DNA from: Arthrobacter agilis
GTDB taxonomy: Bacteria > Actinomycetota > Actinomycetes > Actinomycetales > Micrococcaceae
Direction of reading: 5' to 3'
Assembly: GCF_002157505.1 (NCBI RefSeq)
Contig: NZ_NFSC01000031.1
Location: 946,368 to 1,010,367 of the forward strand
Length of the DNA: 64,000 nucleotides
The translations under genes were made by a program, and so were the position numbers. This document shows positions 1-7,839 of the stretch, piece by piece. The notes under the pieces were generated by a model that was not told the DNA's origin, made no database searches, and worked only from the letters and a program-made list of their open reading frames with translations. Every line of letters starts with the position of its first letter. Positions within the stretch are counted from its first letter, which is position 1.

Positions 1-42
1 GTACTGGAGCTCTGGCTGCAACGCCACGGCATCACGGGATGA
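1..42 (+). CDS. C-terminal tail of a gene cut by the window edge (tentative)
   Basis: An open frame runs from base 1 to a TGA at 40-42 and would encode the last 13 residues of a plus-strand protein. The gene beyond is transcribed towards it and ends at 67, which would make the pair convergent. Nothing about function can be read from so short a tail, and it may be chance. Confidence 0.25.
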   Translation, partial: VLELWLQRHGITG

Positions 43-66
43 CGCGGGGGCACTGACCGGATCCTG

Positions 67-813
67 TCAGCGTCGGCCGGTGCGGCGCGCGGGAAGGCTG
101 CCCGTGTTCGCCAGCTCCTCCGCCACCGCCAGGAGTTTGGCATTCGTCTCCGTGGACACCCGCACCAGCATGATGAAAGCCTGCCCTGCCGTGACGCCGT
201 ACCGCTCCATCAGGATGCCCTTCGCTTGGCCGATCAGGTCCCGGGTGGCGATGGCATCCCGAAACTGGTGGAGCTTCTGCGCGTCGGCGAAGGCGACGGC
301 GGCATGGGAGGCGACCAGTAGCCCCACGTATTCGGACTCGTCGGTGAAGGCGTGCGCCGAGCGCCCGATGAGGTTCAGCGCGCCGAGGTTGTCCCCCTCG
401 ACGAAGAGCTGGAAGGAGAGCATACTGCCCGCGCCCGCCGCGGCCGCCTCGGCGGAGAACGCGGGCCACCGGTCCTCATTGCGCATGTCGGGCACGCGGA
501 CAGTCTGTTCCTTGTAGGCGGCGCTCATGCAGGGCCCTTCGCCGGTGCGTTCCTGCAGCTCATCGATCGTGCGTGCGAGGGCCCCTGACGCAGCACGCGA
601 TTCGACCCGGCGGCGTCCGAGCACCAGGGTGATCGAGCCTTCGTCAGCGCCGGGAACCAGGGTGATCGCGGCCCGCACCAGGTGCTCCAGGACGGCATCC
701 TCGCTGTCCTCCCGCTGGAGGGACCGGGCGAGCTCGCTCAGCTTTCCGGCGACATCGTCCTGCGGCATGCTCCAGGCGTCGTCGCGCACTGGAGGCGCGT
801 TATCCGTGGCCAT
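67..813 (-). CDS. GAF and ANTAR domain protein, putative RNA-binding antiterminator
   Basis: A 248-aa cytoplasmic regulator. A GAF sensor fold spans roughly residues 30-170 and an ANTAR domain roughly 180-240, recognised by the motif QAKGILMERYGV. ANTAR proteins of this kind bind paired hairpins in nascent RNA and suppress termination; the GAF domain is presumed to gate that. The ATG at 813 was chosen over an upstream in-frame start because AGGAGG lies six bases before it. The gene is divergent from a metal exporter starting at 942, leaving only 128 bp for two promoters. The GAF ligand and RNA targets cannot be read from the sequence. The GAF-ANTAR architecture is very common in Arthrobacter and Mycobacterium. 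Confidence 0.85.
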   Translation of the reverse strand: MATDNAPPVRDDAWSMPQDDVAGKLSELARSLQREDSEDAVLEHLVRAAITLVPGADEGSITLVLGRRRVESRAASGALARTIDELQERTGEGPCMSAAYKEQTVRVPDMRNEDRWPAFSAEAAAAGAGSMLSFQLFVEGDNLGALNLIGRSAHAFTDESEYVGLLVASHAAVAFADAQKLHQFRDAIATRDLIGQAKGILMERYGVTAGQAFIMLVRVSTETNAKLLAVAEELANTGSLPARRTGRR

Positions 814-941
814 TGCAGCCCTCCTGCTCGATCGACACCGTCCTCGGGGCGGAAGCCCCCCGATCGGTGACCGCAAACATCACCGTACCAGCGACTTCCA
901 CCACCCGGGCCGGTGTTCACCCACCGCTGTACTATCTCCTC

Positions 942-1859
942 ATGGGTTCGCACCACCACCACGTCCCCGGCGCCGCAGCCGGCCGCCGGCCATTGGTCGG
1001 CGCACTCGTGATCACGCTCTGCGTCTTCGTCCTGCAGGTCATCGGGGCGCTGTGGACCGGCAGCCTGGCGCTGCTCTTCGATTCGGTGCACGTCCTGACC
1101 GACGCGGCCGGCCTGGCAATGGCCCTCGGGGCCGTCTCGCTCTCGGTTCGACCCGCCACGCCTCAACGTTCGTGGGGATTCCGTCGCGCGGAGGTCATCG
1201 CCGCACTGCTGCAGGCAGCGTTCCTGCTGGCGGTCGGGACCTACGTGGTCGTCGAGGGCGTACGCCGCCTGATCTCACCCGAGGACGTGGCCGCACCCGA
1301 GATGATCGTCTTCGGCGCTGTCGGCCTGGCCGGCAATCTCGCCGCCCTCGTCCTGCTTGCACGCCACCGAGCCGCCAGTTTCAACCTGAGGGCTGCGTTC
1401 CTGGAGGTGCTCAACGATGCGCTGGGATCGGTGGCCGTCATCGCCGCCGCAGTCGTCATCGCCCTGACAGGATGGATGCGCGCGGACGCCGTCGTCGCCC
1501 TCCTCATCGGTGCGCTCATCATCCCGCGCACCCTGACGCTGCTGCGCGAGACGATCGACGTCCTCCTCGAGTCCACGCCGGTCGGGATCGACCTCGAGGA
1601 GGTGCGCGCCCACATCGCCCGGCTGCCCCAGGTCCGGGACGTCCACGACCTCCACATCACCCAGATCGCCACCGGTCTGCCCGTCCTCACGGCACACATC
1701 GTCGTCGACGACGGCTGCTATCGGGACGGGTCGGCCCACGCCGTCCTCGACCAGCTCCAGGAATGCGTCGGCCAGCATTTCGACGTGAGCATCGACCATT
1801 CCACGTTCCAGATCGAGCCGCTGGGCCACGTACCCCACGAGACGGAGCTGAGCCACTGA
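942..1859 (+). CDS. CDF-family metal cation efflux transporter
   Basis: A 305-aa inner-membrane exporter of the cation diffusion facilitator (CzcD/ZitB) family, with six predicted transmembrane helices (about residues 15-205) and a cytoplasmic C-terminal domain. The start opens with a natural MGSHHHH stretch that could bind metal. The TM2 metal motif is intact (H50, D54). The TM5 motif, usually HxxxD in zinc/cadmium CDFs, reads E155-VLN-D159, so selectivity may differ from classic zinc exporters. It overlaps the downstream ArsR gene by one base (TGATG), implying translational coupling and control by that sensor. Likely substrates are Zn, Cd or another divalent metal; this is inference. Confidence 0.9.
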   Translation: MGSHHHHVPGAAAGRRPLVGALVITLCVFVLQVIGALWTGSLALLFDSVHVLTDAAGLAMALGAVSLSVRPATPQRSWGFRRAEVIAALLQAAFLLAVGTYVVVEGVRRLISPEDVAAPEMIVFGAVGLAGNLAALVLLARHRAASFNLRAAFLEVLNDALGSVAVIAAAVVIALTGWMRADAVVALLIGALIIPRTLTLLRETIDVLLESTPVGIDLEEVRAHIARLPQVRDVHDLHITQIATGLPVLTAHIVVDDGCYRDGSAHAVLDQLQECVGQHFDVSIDHSTFQIEPLGHVPHETELSH

Positions 1860-2272
1860 TGCCGGGAACCGTGACGTCGACGACCCTGACCTCGACGACG
1901 ACCGTGACCTCGACCTCGGTGCTGGAGCGTGTGGGAAGGGCCCTGTCAGACCCGACACGCGTGCGGGTCCTCGTGGCCCTGCGGGACGCGCCGGCGTATC
2001 CCAGCGACCTGGCCGAGGCCCTGGGCGTGAGCCGCCAGAGCCTGTCCAACCACCTCTCGTGCCTGCGCGGGTGCGGTCTCGTCGTGTCCGTTCCCGAGGG
2101 GAGGCGTTCGCGCTACGAACTCGTGGACCCGAAGCTCGGCCACGCCCTCACCGACCTCCTCGGGATCGTGCTGGCGGTCGACCCCGAGCACGAGGACCAC
2201 GGGCACCGGAGGACTCCTGCCGGCAAGGCAGGCGCAAGGGGCCCGGGTGTCGGTCCCAGGCCCCTCCCCTAG
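1859..2272 (+). CDS. ArsR/SmtB-family metal sensor, CmtR-like
   Basis: A 137-aa winged-helix repressor. The recognition helix ends in NHLSCLRGCGLV, which matches the mycobacterial Cd/Pb sensor CmtR, where the two cysteines (C57 and C61) are metal ligands; here they are C68 and C72. CmtR's third ligand, C102, is missing. At the equivalent place the chain reads VDPEHEDHGH, offering D113, H111, H114 and H116. The protein may therefore sense zinc, cobalt or another metal rather than cadmium/lead. It is the second gene of a two-gene unit with the CDF exporter, so it probably autoregulates the operon. Its last four bases overlap the convergent DUF779 gene. Confidence 0.88.
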   Translation: MPGTVTSTTLTSTTTVTSTSVLERVGRALSDPTRVRVLVALRDAPAYPSDLAEALGVSRQSLSNHLSCLRGCGLVVSVPEGRRSRYELVDPKLGHALTDLLGIVLAVDPEHEDHGHRRTPAGKAGARGPGVGPRPLP

Positions 2273-2709
2273 CCCATCAGCTTCGAGCGGATGAGGAACC
2301 GCTTGCCCTCCGGAGCTTCGACGGAGAACCCACTTCCCCGGCCCTGCACCACGTCGACGGTGAGGTGGGTGTGACGCCAGTACTCGAACTGCTCCCGCGA
2401 CATCCAGAACTCGATGAGCCGGGGTGCGTCGCCGTCCGCAGGGCCGGCGGCGTCTCCGCCGCGCCCGTCCACCCGTCCCGACCCCGCGGTGATGTCGAGG
2501 ACACCGAGGAGGATGTCCGCCTCGGCGGTGATGAATTCCCCCGCCGGATAGCACATCGGCGACGAGCCGTCACAGCACCCGCCGGACTGGTGGAACATCA
2601 GGGGCCCGTGGATGAGCCACAGCTTGTCCAGCAGCTCGACGGCACTGCCGGTCAGCGCCACCCGGGAGGCGACCTCCCCCGGGATGGTCACCGAAGCCTC
2701 GACCGTCAT
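2269..2709 (-). CDS. DUF779 protein associated with aldehyde dehydrogenase
   Basis: A 146-aa protein with the conserved cysteine-rich motif GGCCDGSSPMCYP (about residues 43-55), the hallmark of DUF779. Members almost always lie next to acetaldehyde/aldehyde dehydrogenases of the ExaC/AldB type, and this one follows such a gene by only 8 bp in the same direction. The three cysteines suggest metal binding or a redox role, but no biochemical function is established for the family. It is probably co-transcribed with the dehydrogenase and needed for alcohol or aldehyde use. Confidence 0.88.
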   Translation of the reverse strand: MTVEASVTIPGEVASRVALTGSAVELLDKLWLIHGPLMFHQSGGCCDGSSPMCYPAGEFITAEADILLGVLDITAGSGRVDGRGGDAAGPADGDAPRLIEFWMSREQFEYWRHTHLTVDVVQGRGSGFSVEAPEGKRFLIRSKLMG

Positions 2710-2717
2710 CGCATCTC

Positions 2718-4241
2718 CTAGAAAAATCCGAGCTTGGATTCGGAGTAGCTGACCAGGAGGTTCTTGGTCTGCTGGTAGTGGTCCAGCATCATGGCGTGGT
2801 TCTCCCGGCCGATGCCGGAGGACTTGTACCCGCCGAACGCCGCTCCTGCGGGGTAGGCATGGTAGTTGTTCACCCAGACCCTGCCCGCCTGGATCTCCCG
2901 ACCCGCCCGGTAGGCCACGTTCCCGTTCCTCGACCAGACTCCGGCGCCGAGCCCGTACAGCGTGTCATTGGCGATCTCCATGGCCTCCGCGTAGTCGTTG
3001 AAGCGCGTCACGGACACGACCGGACCGAAGATCTCCTCCTGGAACACCCGCATGCTGTTGTCGCCCTCGAACACCGTGGGCTTCACGTAGTAGCCCTCTG
3101 CAAGGTCGCCTCCGAGCACATTCCGCTCGCCTCCGATGAGGATCTTCGCACCTTCCTGGGTGCCGATGTCCATGTAGGACAGGATCTTCTCGAGCTGGTC
3201 GTTGGAGGCCTGGGCGCCCACCTGCGTCTCCGTGTCGAGCGGGTTGCCCTGCACCATCTTCCCCACGCGGGCGATCGCGTCGGACATGAACGAGTCGTAG
3301 ATGGAGTCCTGCACGAGGGCGCGGGACGGGCAGGTGCAGACCTCGCCCTGGTTGAACGCGAAGAGCGCGAAGCCCTCGAGCGCCTTGTCGTAGAACGGGT
3401 CGTTGCTGTCCGCGACGTCCGAGAAGAAGATATTGGGGCTCTTGCCGCCGAGCTCCAGGGTGACGGGGATCAGGTTCTGGCTCGCGTACTGGCTGATCAG
3501 GCGGCCTGTCGTCGTCTCACCGGTGAACGCGATCTTGCGGATGCGCTTGCTCGAGGCCAGCGGCTTGCCCGCCTCGACACCGAACCCGTTGACGACGTTC
3601 ACGACGCCCGCGGGCAGGATGTCGCTGAGGAGCTCCATCAGCACCAGGATGGACGACGGCGTCTGCTCCGCCGGCTTCAGCACGACGGCGTTCCCCGCGG
3701 CAATGGCGGGGGCGAGCTTCCAGGTGGCCATGAGGATCGGGAAGTTCCAGGGGATGATCTGTCCGACGACGCCGAGCGGCTCGTGGTAGTGGTAGGCCGT
3801 CATGTCGTCGTCGAGCTGTGACAGGCGCCCTTCCTGCGCGCGGATGGCGCTGGCGAAGTACCGGAAGTGGTCGGCGGCCAACGGTATGTCGGCGGCGAGG
3901 GTTTCTCGCACTGGCTTGCCGTTGTCCCAGGTCTCCGCGACCGCGAGCATTTCGAGGTTCGCCTCGATGCGGTCCGCGATGCGGTTCAGGACCGAGGCCC
4001 TCTCGGCGACCGAGGTCTTCCCCCAGGCGGGAGCGGCCTTGTGCGCCGCATCGAGCGCGAGCTCGATATCCTCCGCCGTGCCGCGCGCGACCTCGCAGAA
4101 GCTCTTGCCCGTCACGGGAGAGATGTTCTCGAAATACTGGCCCTTGATCGGGGCGACCCATTCACCGCCGATCCAGTTCTCGTACCTCGGCTTGAAACTG
4201 ACCTTCGAACCGTCCTGGCCGGGCTGGGCGTAAACAGGCAT
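2718..4241 (-). CDS. NAD-dependent aldehyde dehydrogenase (ExaC/AldB type)
   Basis: A 507-aa cytosolic dehydrogenase oxidising acetaldehyde or similar aldehydes to the acid. The family signatures are the cofactor segment PWNFPILM, the ELGGKS motif carrying the general-base glutamate, and the nucleophile in [10 protein letters not shown] (Cys about 302). Length and the downstream DUF779 gene match ExaC-type enzymes acting after alcohol dehydrogenases. The ATG at 4241 follows AAGGAG; an upstream in-frame start lacks a comparable site. Upstream, GTTGCA repeats at 4311-4327 may bind an activator, possibly the GAF regulator encoded at 6428-7780. It could also serve aldehydes from the polyamine region, but no succinate-semialdehyde signature is evident. 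Confidence 0.92.
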   Translation of the reverse strand: MPVYAQPGQDGSKVSFKPRYENWIGGEWVAPIKGQYFENISPVTGKSFCEVARGTAEDIELALDAAHKAAPAWGKTSVAERASVLNRIADRIEANLEMLAVAETWDNGKPVRETLAADIPLAADHFRYFASAIRAQEGRLSQLDDDMTAYHYHEPLGVVGQIIPWNFPILMATWKLAPAIAAGNAVVLKPAEQTPSSILVLMELLSDILPAGVVNVVNGFGVEAGKPLASSKRIRKIAFTGETTTGRLISQYASQNLIPVTLELGGKSPNIFFSDVADSNDPFYDKALEGFALFAFNQGEVCTCPSRALVQDSIYDSFMSDAIARVGKMVQGNPLDTETQVGAQASNDQLEKILSYMDIGTQEGAKILIGGERNVLGGDLAEGYYVKPTVFEGDNSMRVFQEEIFGPVVSVTRFNDYAEAMEIANDTLYGLGAGVWSRNGNVAYRAGREIQAGRVWVNNYHAYPAGAAFGGYKSSGIGRENHAMMLDHYQQTKNLLVSYSESKLGFF

Positions 4242-4310
4242 TGTCGAACTCCTTGAACTCCGTGAATGCGGGACGTCGTCGTCCCTGTTCCACAGCGTAG
4301 GAGCCGGATA

Positions 4311-4327
4311 GTTGCAGCAACGTTGCA
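4311..4327. promoter_or_regulatory. GTTGCA repeat/palindrome upstream of the aldehyde dehydrogenase
   Basis: GTTGCAGCAAC (4311-4321) is an 11-bp palindrome and is followed at once by another GTTGCA, so two GTTGCA units stand 11 bp apart, about one helical turn. It lies 70-86 bp upstream of the dehydrogenase start, where an activator site would sit. Which protein binds is unknown. Confidence 0.4.
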
Positions 4328-4378
4328 CCCGGGCGTTCCTCGCAGACGCCCCGGGCCGCCGTGCGGGCTGAGCTGCGC

Positions 4379-6301
4379 CTAGCCCTGCCCTGGCGTGGCA
4401 CCTGTTGCAGCCTCGACCGGCTGGGACGGGTCCGTCCCAGTGGACACCGGATCGAGCACGGCTCCGGGTTCAGTACCGGGTTCAGTACCGGGACCAGCGG
4501 GATCAGCGGGATCAGCGGGATCCTCGGGATCACCGCACGGCGGATCGGCAGGGTCGGCGTTTTCGTCCGGAGCCGGTTCAGCTCCGGGGGTCGGAGCTGT
4601 GCCCGGCCCCGGGGTTCCGGTGGTCGGGTCCGGTGCGGGTGCGGGAGGAACCGGTGCGGGTTCAGGCGTCGCGGGAGCGGGCGTCGGCGTCCCCGGTGTC
4701 GCGGGAACCGTTGTCACAGGAACGGCTGTCGCCGCACCATCTGCGTCCGTTTCCGGAGTCGACGGATCCGTTGTCGACGGATCGGTGTCGCACGACGGAG
4801 CCGGAGTGGAGCCCGGTACGGTCTCCGGATCCGGGGTCGGGGTGGGAGTCGGATCCGGGGTCGGGGTCGGATCCGGGGTGGGAGTCGGATCCGGGGTCGG
4901 AGTCGGATCCGGGGTGGGAGTCGGATCCGGGGTCGGAGTCGGATCCGGGGTCGGGGTCGGATCCGGGGTGGGGGTCGGGGTCGGATCCGGCGTCGGAGTC
5001 GGATCCACCGGCTTCGTACCGTCCGGGTCGGAAGGAACCGACTTCTCCGGAACCGACGGAACCGACTTCTCCGGAGCCGGCGGGTTGGGTGCAGGCTTCT
5101 GCGGAGCCGGCGGGCTGGGTGCAGGCTTCTGCGGAGTCGACGGGCTGGGTGCAGGCTTCTGCGGAGTCGACGGGCTGGGTGCAGGCTTCTGCGGAGTCGA
5201 CGGGCTGGGTGCAGGCTTCTGCGGAGTGGTCGACCCCGGCTTACCGGGCTTCGACGGCACGCTCGCCGTGGTCCTGGGGGCGCCACTCCCATCAGTGGCA
5301 GGCAGCTTCGGGGCCCGGAGTGCCGGGCCGGGCACCCTCGGCGTCGCGGGCGTGGAGTCCCCCTGTGCCCCGGAGCCGACGATCCCCGAAGGACCGGATG
5401 CCACGGGCAGCGCCGCGGGTTCCGTGGGTGCCGGCTGGTCCGAACGCGTGGAGGATTGTGCCCAGGCGGGAATGTCGGCTGCGCTGCTGCCGCCCGGCGT
5501 GTAATCCTTCAGCTCGCCCCTGCGCTCCCCATGCCGGGTGGGAACCAGCTTCCACCGCGAGGGGTCGACATGCTCGCCGTCGAGGATGGTCTCGAAGTGC
5601 AGATGGCAGCCGGTCGAGGAACCTGTCGTGCCCACCTCGGCGATGGGGTCGCCGCTGTTGACGGTATCCCCCTCCACGACCGAGATCCCCTGAAGATGGT
5701 TGTAGCTCGTGATGAGGCCGTTGCCGTGATCGACCTCGACCCGGTTGCCGCCTCCCCACTGGTGCCAGCCGACGGCACGCACCGTGCCGGCGTCGGCCGC
5801 GTAGACCGGTGTGCCGCAGGGGGCGGAGTAGTCCTGGCCGGTGTGGAATTCTCCCGCCTCCCCCGTGATGGGGCTCACGCGGAACCCGAAGGAGGAACTC
5901 GGGGCGAGCTCGTCGAGGGGTGCGAACAGTTTGCCCGTGGGCGGTCGTTGCGTGGAGACTGCCGTCGTCGTGGCAGGGTCCGCCCCGGCGCCGCTTCCTG
6001 CGTGCTTCCGAGCCGCCGTCGAGCGGGGCCCTGTCGCGTCGAGCGCATCGAGGCTGTCGAGCGGTGCGAGGAGGGACGAGCCCACGATCCCCGTCGGAAG
6101 GTCGTCACCCTGGAGGACCGCGGAATGGCGCAGCGCGTCCGGCGTCACAGCCGACGCCGCCTCCCACGACTGCGGGACGATCCCCTGGAATCCGACGAAG
6201 CAGACCACCATGGCGAGGCTTGCATTCATCTTCGTGCGGGAGGTACGGACGATACGCCCGCGCACCCCAGGTGTTCCCGGGTGCTGGCCAGCCTGCGTCA
6301 C
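4379..6301 (-). CDS. Secreted M23 metallopeptidase with long proline-repeat C-terminal tail
   Basis: A 640-aa cell-wall hydrolase. An N-terminal hydrophobic segment (about residues 25-52) is a signal peptide or anchor. The LytM/M23 domain occupies about residues 140-255, with zinc/catalytic motifs HTGQD (near 151) and HLHFE (near 233). Such enzymes cut peptide cross-bridges in peptidoglycan or act as LytM-type activators. The remaining ~300 residues are Pro/Thr/Asp and Pro/Lys/Ser repeats, likely wall-spanning. GTG at 6301 was chosen because AAGGGGAA precedes it and it places the hydrophobic segment near the N-terminus; in-frame starts up to 6403 exist. The catalytic domain precedes the repeats; the gene stands alone. 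Confidence 0.88.
   Translation of the reverse strand: MTQAGQHPGTPGVRGRIVRTSRTKMNASLAMVVCFVGFQGIVPQSWEAASAVTPDALRHSAVLQGDDLPTGIVGSSLLAPLDSLDALDATGPRSTAARKHAGSGAGADPATTTAVSTQRPPTGKLFAPLDELAPSSSFGFRVSPITGEAGEFHTGQDYSAPCGTPVYAADAGTVRAVGWHQWGGGNRVEVDHGNGLITSYNHLQGISVVEGDTVNSGDPIAEVGTTGSSTGCHLHFETILDGEHVDPSRWKLVPTRHGERRGELKDYTPGGSSAADIPAWAQSSTRSDQPAPTEPAALPVASGPSGIVGSGAQGDSTPATPRVPGPALRAPKLPATDGSGAPRTTASVPSKPGKPGSTTPQKPAPSPSTPQKPAPSPSTPQKPAPSPSTPQKPAPSPPAPQKPAPNPPAPEKSVPSVPEKSVPSDPDGTKPVDPTPTPDPTPTPTPDPTPTPDPTPTPDPTPTPDPTPTPDPTPTPDPTPTPDPTPTPTPDPETVPGSTPAPSCDTDPSTTDPSTPETDADGAATAVPVTTVPATPGTPTPAPATPEPAPVPPAPAPDPTTGTPGPGTAPTPGAEPAPDENADPADPPCGDPEDPADPADPAGPGTEPGTEPGAVLDPVSTGTDPSQPVEAATGATPGQG
4823..5010. 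repeat. 18-bp coding repeats encoding TPDPTP units
   Basis: Short tandem repeats built on GGGGTCGGNGTCGGATCC lie inside the M23 peptidase gene and encode a run of (P)TPTPDP units on the minus strand. Copies vary at one or two bases, so the repeat number could change by slippage or recombination. They are in frame and do not interrupt the gene. Confidence 0.85.
5071..5220. repeat. Five tandem 30-bp coding repeats encoding [14 protein letters not shown] units
   Basis: Five consecutive 30-bp units (5071, 5101, 5131, 5161, 5191) encode ten-residue Pro/Lys/Ser repeats in the M23 peptidase tail. The last three units are identical, suggesting recent expansion; the first two differ at a few positions. 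The unit is a multiple of three, so copy-number change keeps the frame. Confidence 0.92.
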
Positions 6302-6427
6302 GAAATTCCCCTTGTAGTGGTGCGTCGGGTGGATCGATCCGCGGGGCCCTCTGCCCGCCGGATCGTCGGTCACCATGGACAACGTTAGCCCGATCACCGC
6401 CATGTCGCGACGGATTATCGTGATCCG

Positions 6428-7780
6428 CTACCAAAATTTCGGAGAACTTGAGGAGGATGACCGTGGAACTGAGAGTTCCGCCTCGAGCCACTCCACGTGC
6501 GCGACGACCGCCGCCCGCTTCGGGGACCGCCCGGGCAGCACCCGCAGCGCGACCTGCCATGCCTCGGCGTCGTACTCCGCCTCGGCGAGGGCAAGGTACT
6601 GCAGCACCGTGTCCGGCGCCCCGTCGTTGAGGACGGCGTCCCGCAGCAACGCGGACACCTCGCCGCGCAGGCGCACGATGGACGGCGCCTGCGAACGGGG
6701 CAGCACCGGCCCGCGGTAGATCTCGAGCGCCATGCGGTGTGCGCCGCGGTGCAGGTAGTTCAGGACCTGCACGGCGTCCACCACCAGTTCGGAGGGCAAG
6801 CGGTACGGCCGGGACTGGGGCACGATCGCGCCGCCGTGCCCCGCCAGGACCTTGCGCAGTCGCAGCATCTCGGCGCGGACCGTGGTGACCGACGCGTCCT
6901 CGGGGTAGGCCATGATCGCGAGCTGGTCCGCGGTCAGCCCTTCCGGATGAAGGGCCAGGAGTGTCAGCAGTTCCGCGTGGCGGGGACTGAGCTCCAGCGC
7001 CGCCCCTCCGGCATGCACCACGCCATGGTCCGTGCCGAGGATCTGGAGGCTGTTCCGGTAGAGGGCCGCCGGAGTACAGGCCGGCCGGCGCCGCTTCGCC
7101 CCCGGCAGCCGGCTCCTGAGCCGGTGGATGCTCAGGTGCGCCTCCGCTGCGGCAACCGCAGCCTCGACGAGCGACAGGGTTGAGGCGGCGACGGCGTCGG
7201 CCGTTCCGGTGATGTCGATGACGCCGAGCACCGTGCCCGAGTCGGGATCGTGCAGGGGCACGGCCGTGCAGCTCCACGGGTGGGCCAGGGGGCTGAAGTG
7301 CTCGGCTCCCGCTATCTGCACGCTGCGCTGGAGGGCCAGCGCGGTGCCCGGCGCACTGGTACCGACGCTTGCCTCGGACCAGTCCGTGCCGGCCATGAAT
7401 AGCATGCCTTCGGCCCGGCGCCTCAGTTCACGGTCGCCGTCGACCCACAGCAGCCGGCCGTTCTCGTCTCCCACCGCGACGAGCATCCCCGACTCCAGGC
7501 TCGGCTGCACGAGCAGGCGGTCGATGACGGGCATGATCGCGGCGAGGGGGTGCCCCTGGCGGTACGCTTCGAGGTCCTCCTCCGAACAGAACAGCCGGGC
7601 GCGCGCTGTGGAGGGATTGGGAAGGAAAGCGAGCGACCTGAGCCACGAGTCGTGCACGACGCCGCGCAGGTTCCCGTTCACACCCTCCCCCTGGCCCAGT
7701 GCCTCGTGGGCAGCGAAGGCTTCCCGCTGCAGGACGTCGGAGGAGAGCTCCCCTACGGGGATGGAACGGGACGGCGACAT
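6428..7780 (-). CDS. GAF-domain transcriptional activator, AcoR-like without an AAA+ module
   Basis: A 450-aa regulator. The N-terminal half (about residues 40-215) resembles the GAF sensor region of AcoR-type activators, with an IDITG segment. The C-terminal half lacks the sigma-54 AAA+ ATPase and instead carries a winged-helix-like segment (about 265-335, LSPRHAELLTLLALHPEG). It must therefore act with ordinary sigma-70 polymerase. Similar actinobacterial proteins sit near aldehyde or alcohol dehydrogenase genes, so control of the 2.7-4.2 kb dehydrogenase is a reasonable inference. The ATG at 7780 (GGAG five bases upstream) was preferred to GTG at 7786. A poly-serine stretch precedes the stop codon. 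Confidence 0.75.
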   Translation of the reverse strand: MSPSRSIPVGELSSDVLQREAFAAHEALGQGEGVNGNLRGVVHDSWLRSLAFLPNPSTARARLFCSEEDLEAYRQGHPLAAIMPVIDRLLVQPSLESGMLVAVGDENGRLLWVDGDRELRRRAEGMLFMAGTDWSEASVGTSAPGTALALQRSVQIAGAEHFSPLAHPWSCTAVPLHDPDSGTVLGVIDITGTADAVAASTLSLVEAAVAAAEAHLSIHRLRSRLPGAKRRRPACTPAALYRNSLQILGTDHGVVHAGGAALELSPRHAELLTLLALHPEGLTADQLAIMAYPEDASVTTVRAEMLRLRKVLAGHGGAIVPQSRPYRLPSELVVDAVQVLNYLHRGAHRMALEIYRGPVLPRSQAPSIVRLRGEVSALLRDAVLNDGAPDTVLQYLALAEAEYDAEAWQVALRVLPGRSPKRAAVVAHVEWLEAELSVPRSSSSSSPKFW

Positions 7781-7798
7781 CGGCACTCCGCTTCGTGA

Positions 7799-7822
7799 CT
7801 GTCCCGTGACAGTGCGGGACAG
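7799..7822. promoter_or_regulatory. Inverted repeat between the ferredoxin reductase and the GAF regulator
   Basis: CTGTCCCG (7799-7806) and CGGGACAG (7815-7822) form perfect 8-bp arms around an 8-base spacer, just upstream of the GAF regulator and downstream of the reductase stop at 7840. It could be a hairpin ending the reductase transcript or an operator for the regulator. No U-tract follows. Confidence 0.45.
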
Positions 7823-7839
7823 GTCACAGTGTAGCGGGA

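Noticed and set aside
5071..5220. A possible CRISPR array (regular 30-bp repeats)
   Set aside because: Units are contiguous without spacers, in frame and coding; no cas genes nearby.
4361..6388. Arg- and Ser-rich open frames opposite the M23 peptidase repeats
   Set aside because: They are antisense products of the proline-repeat DNA.
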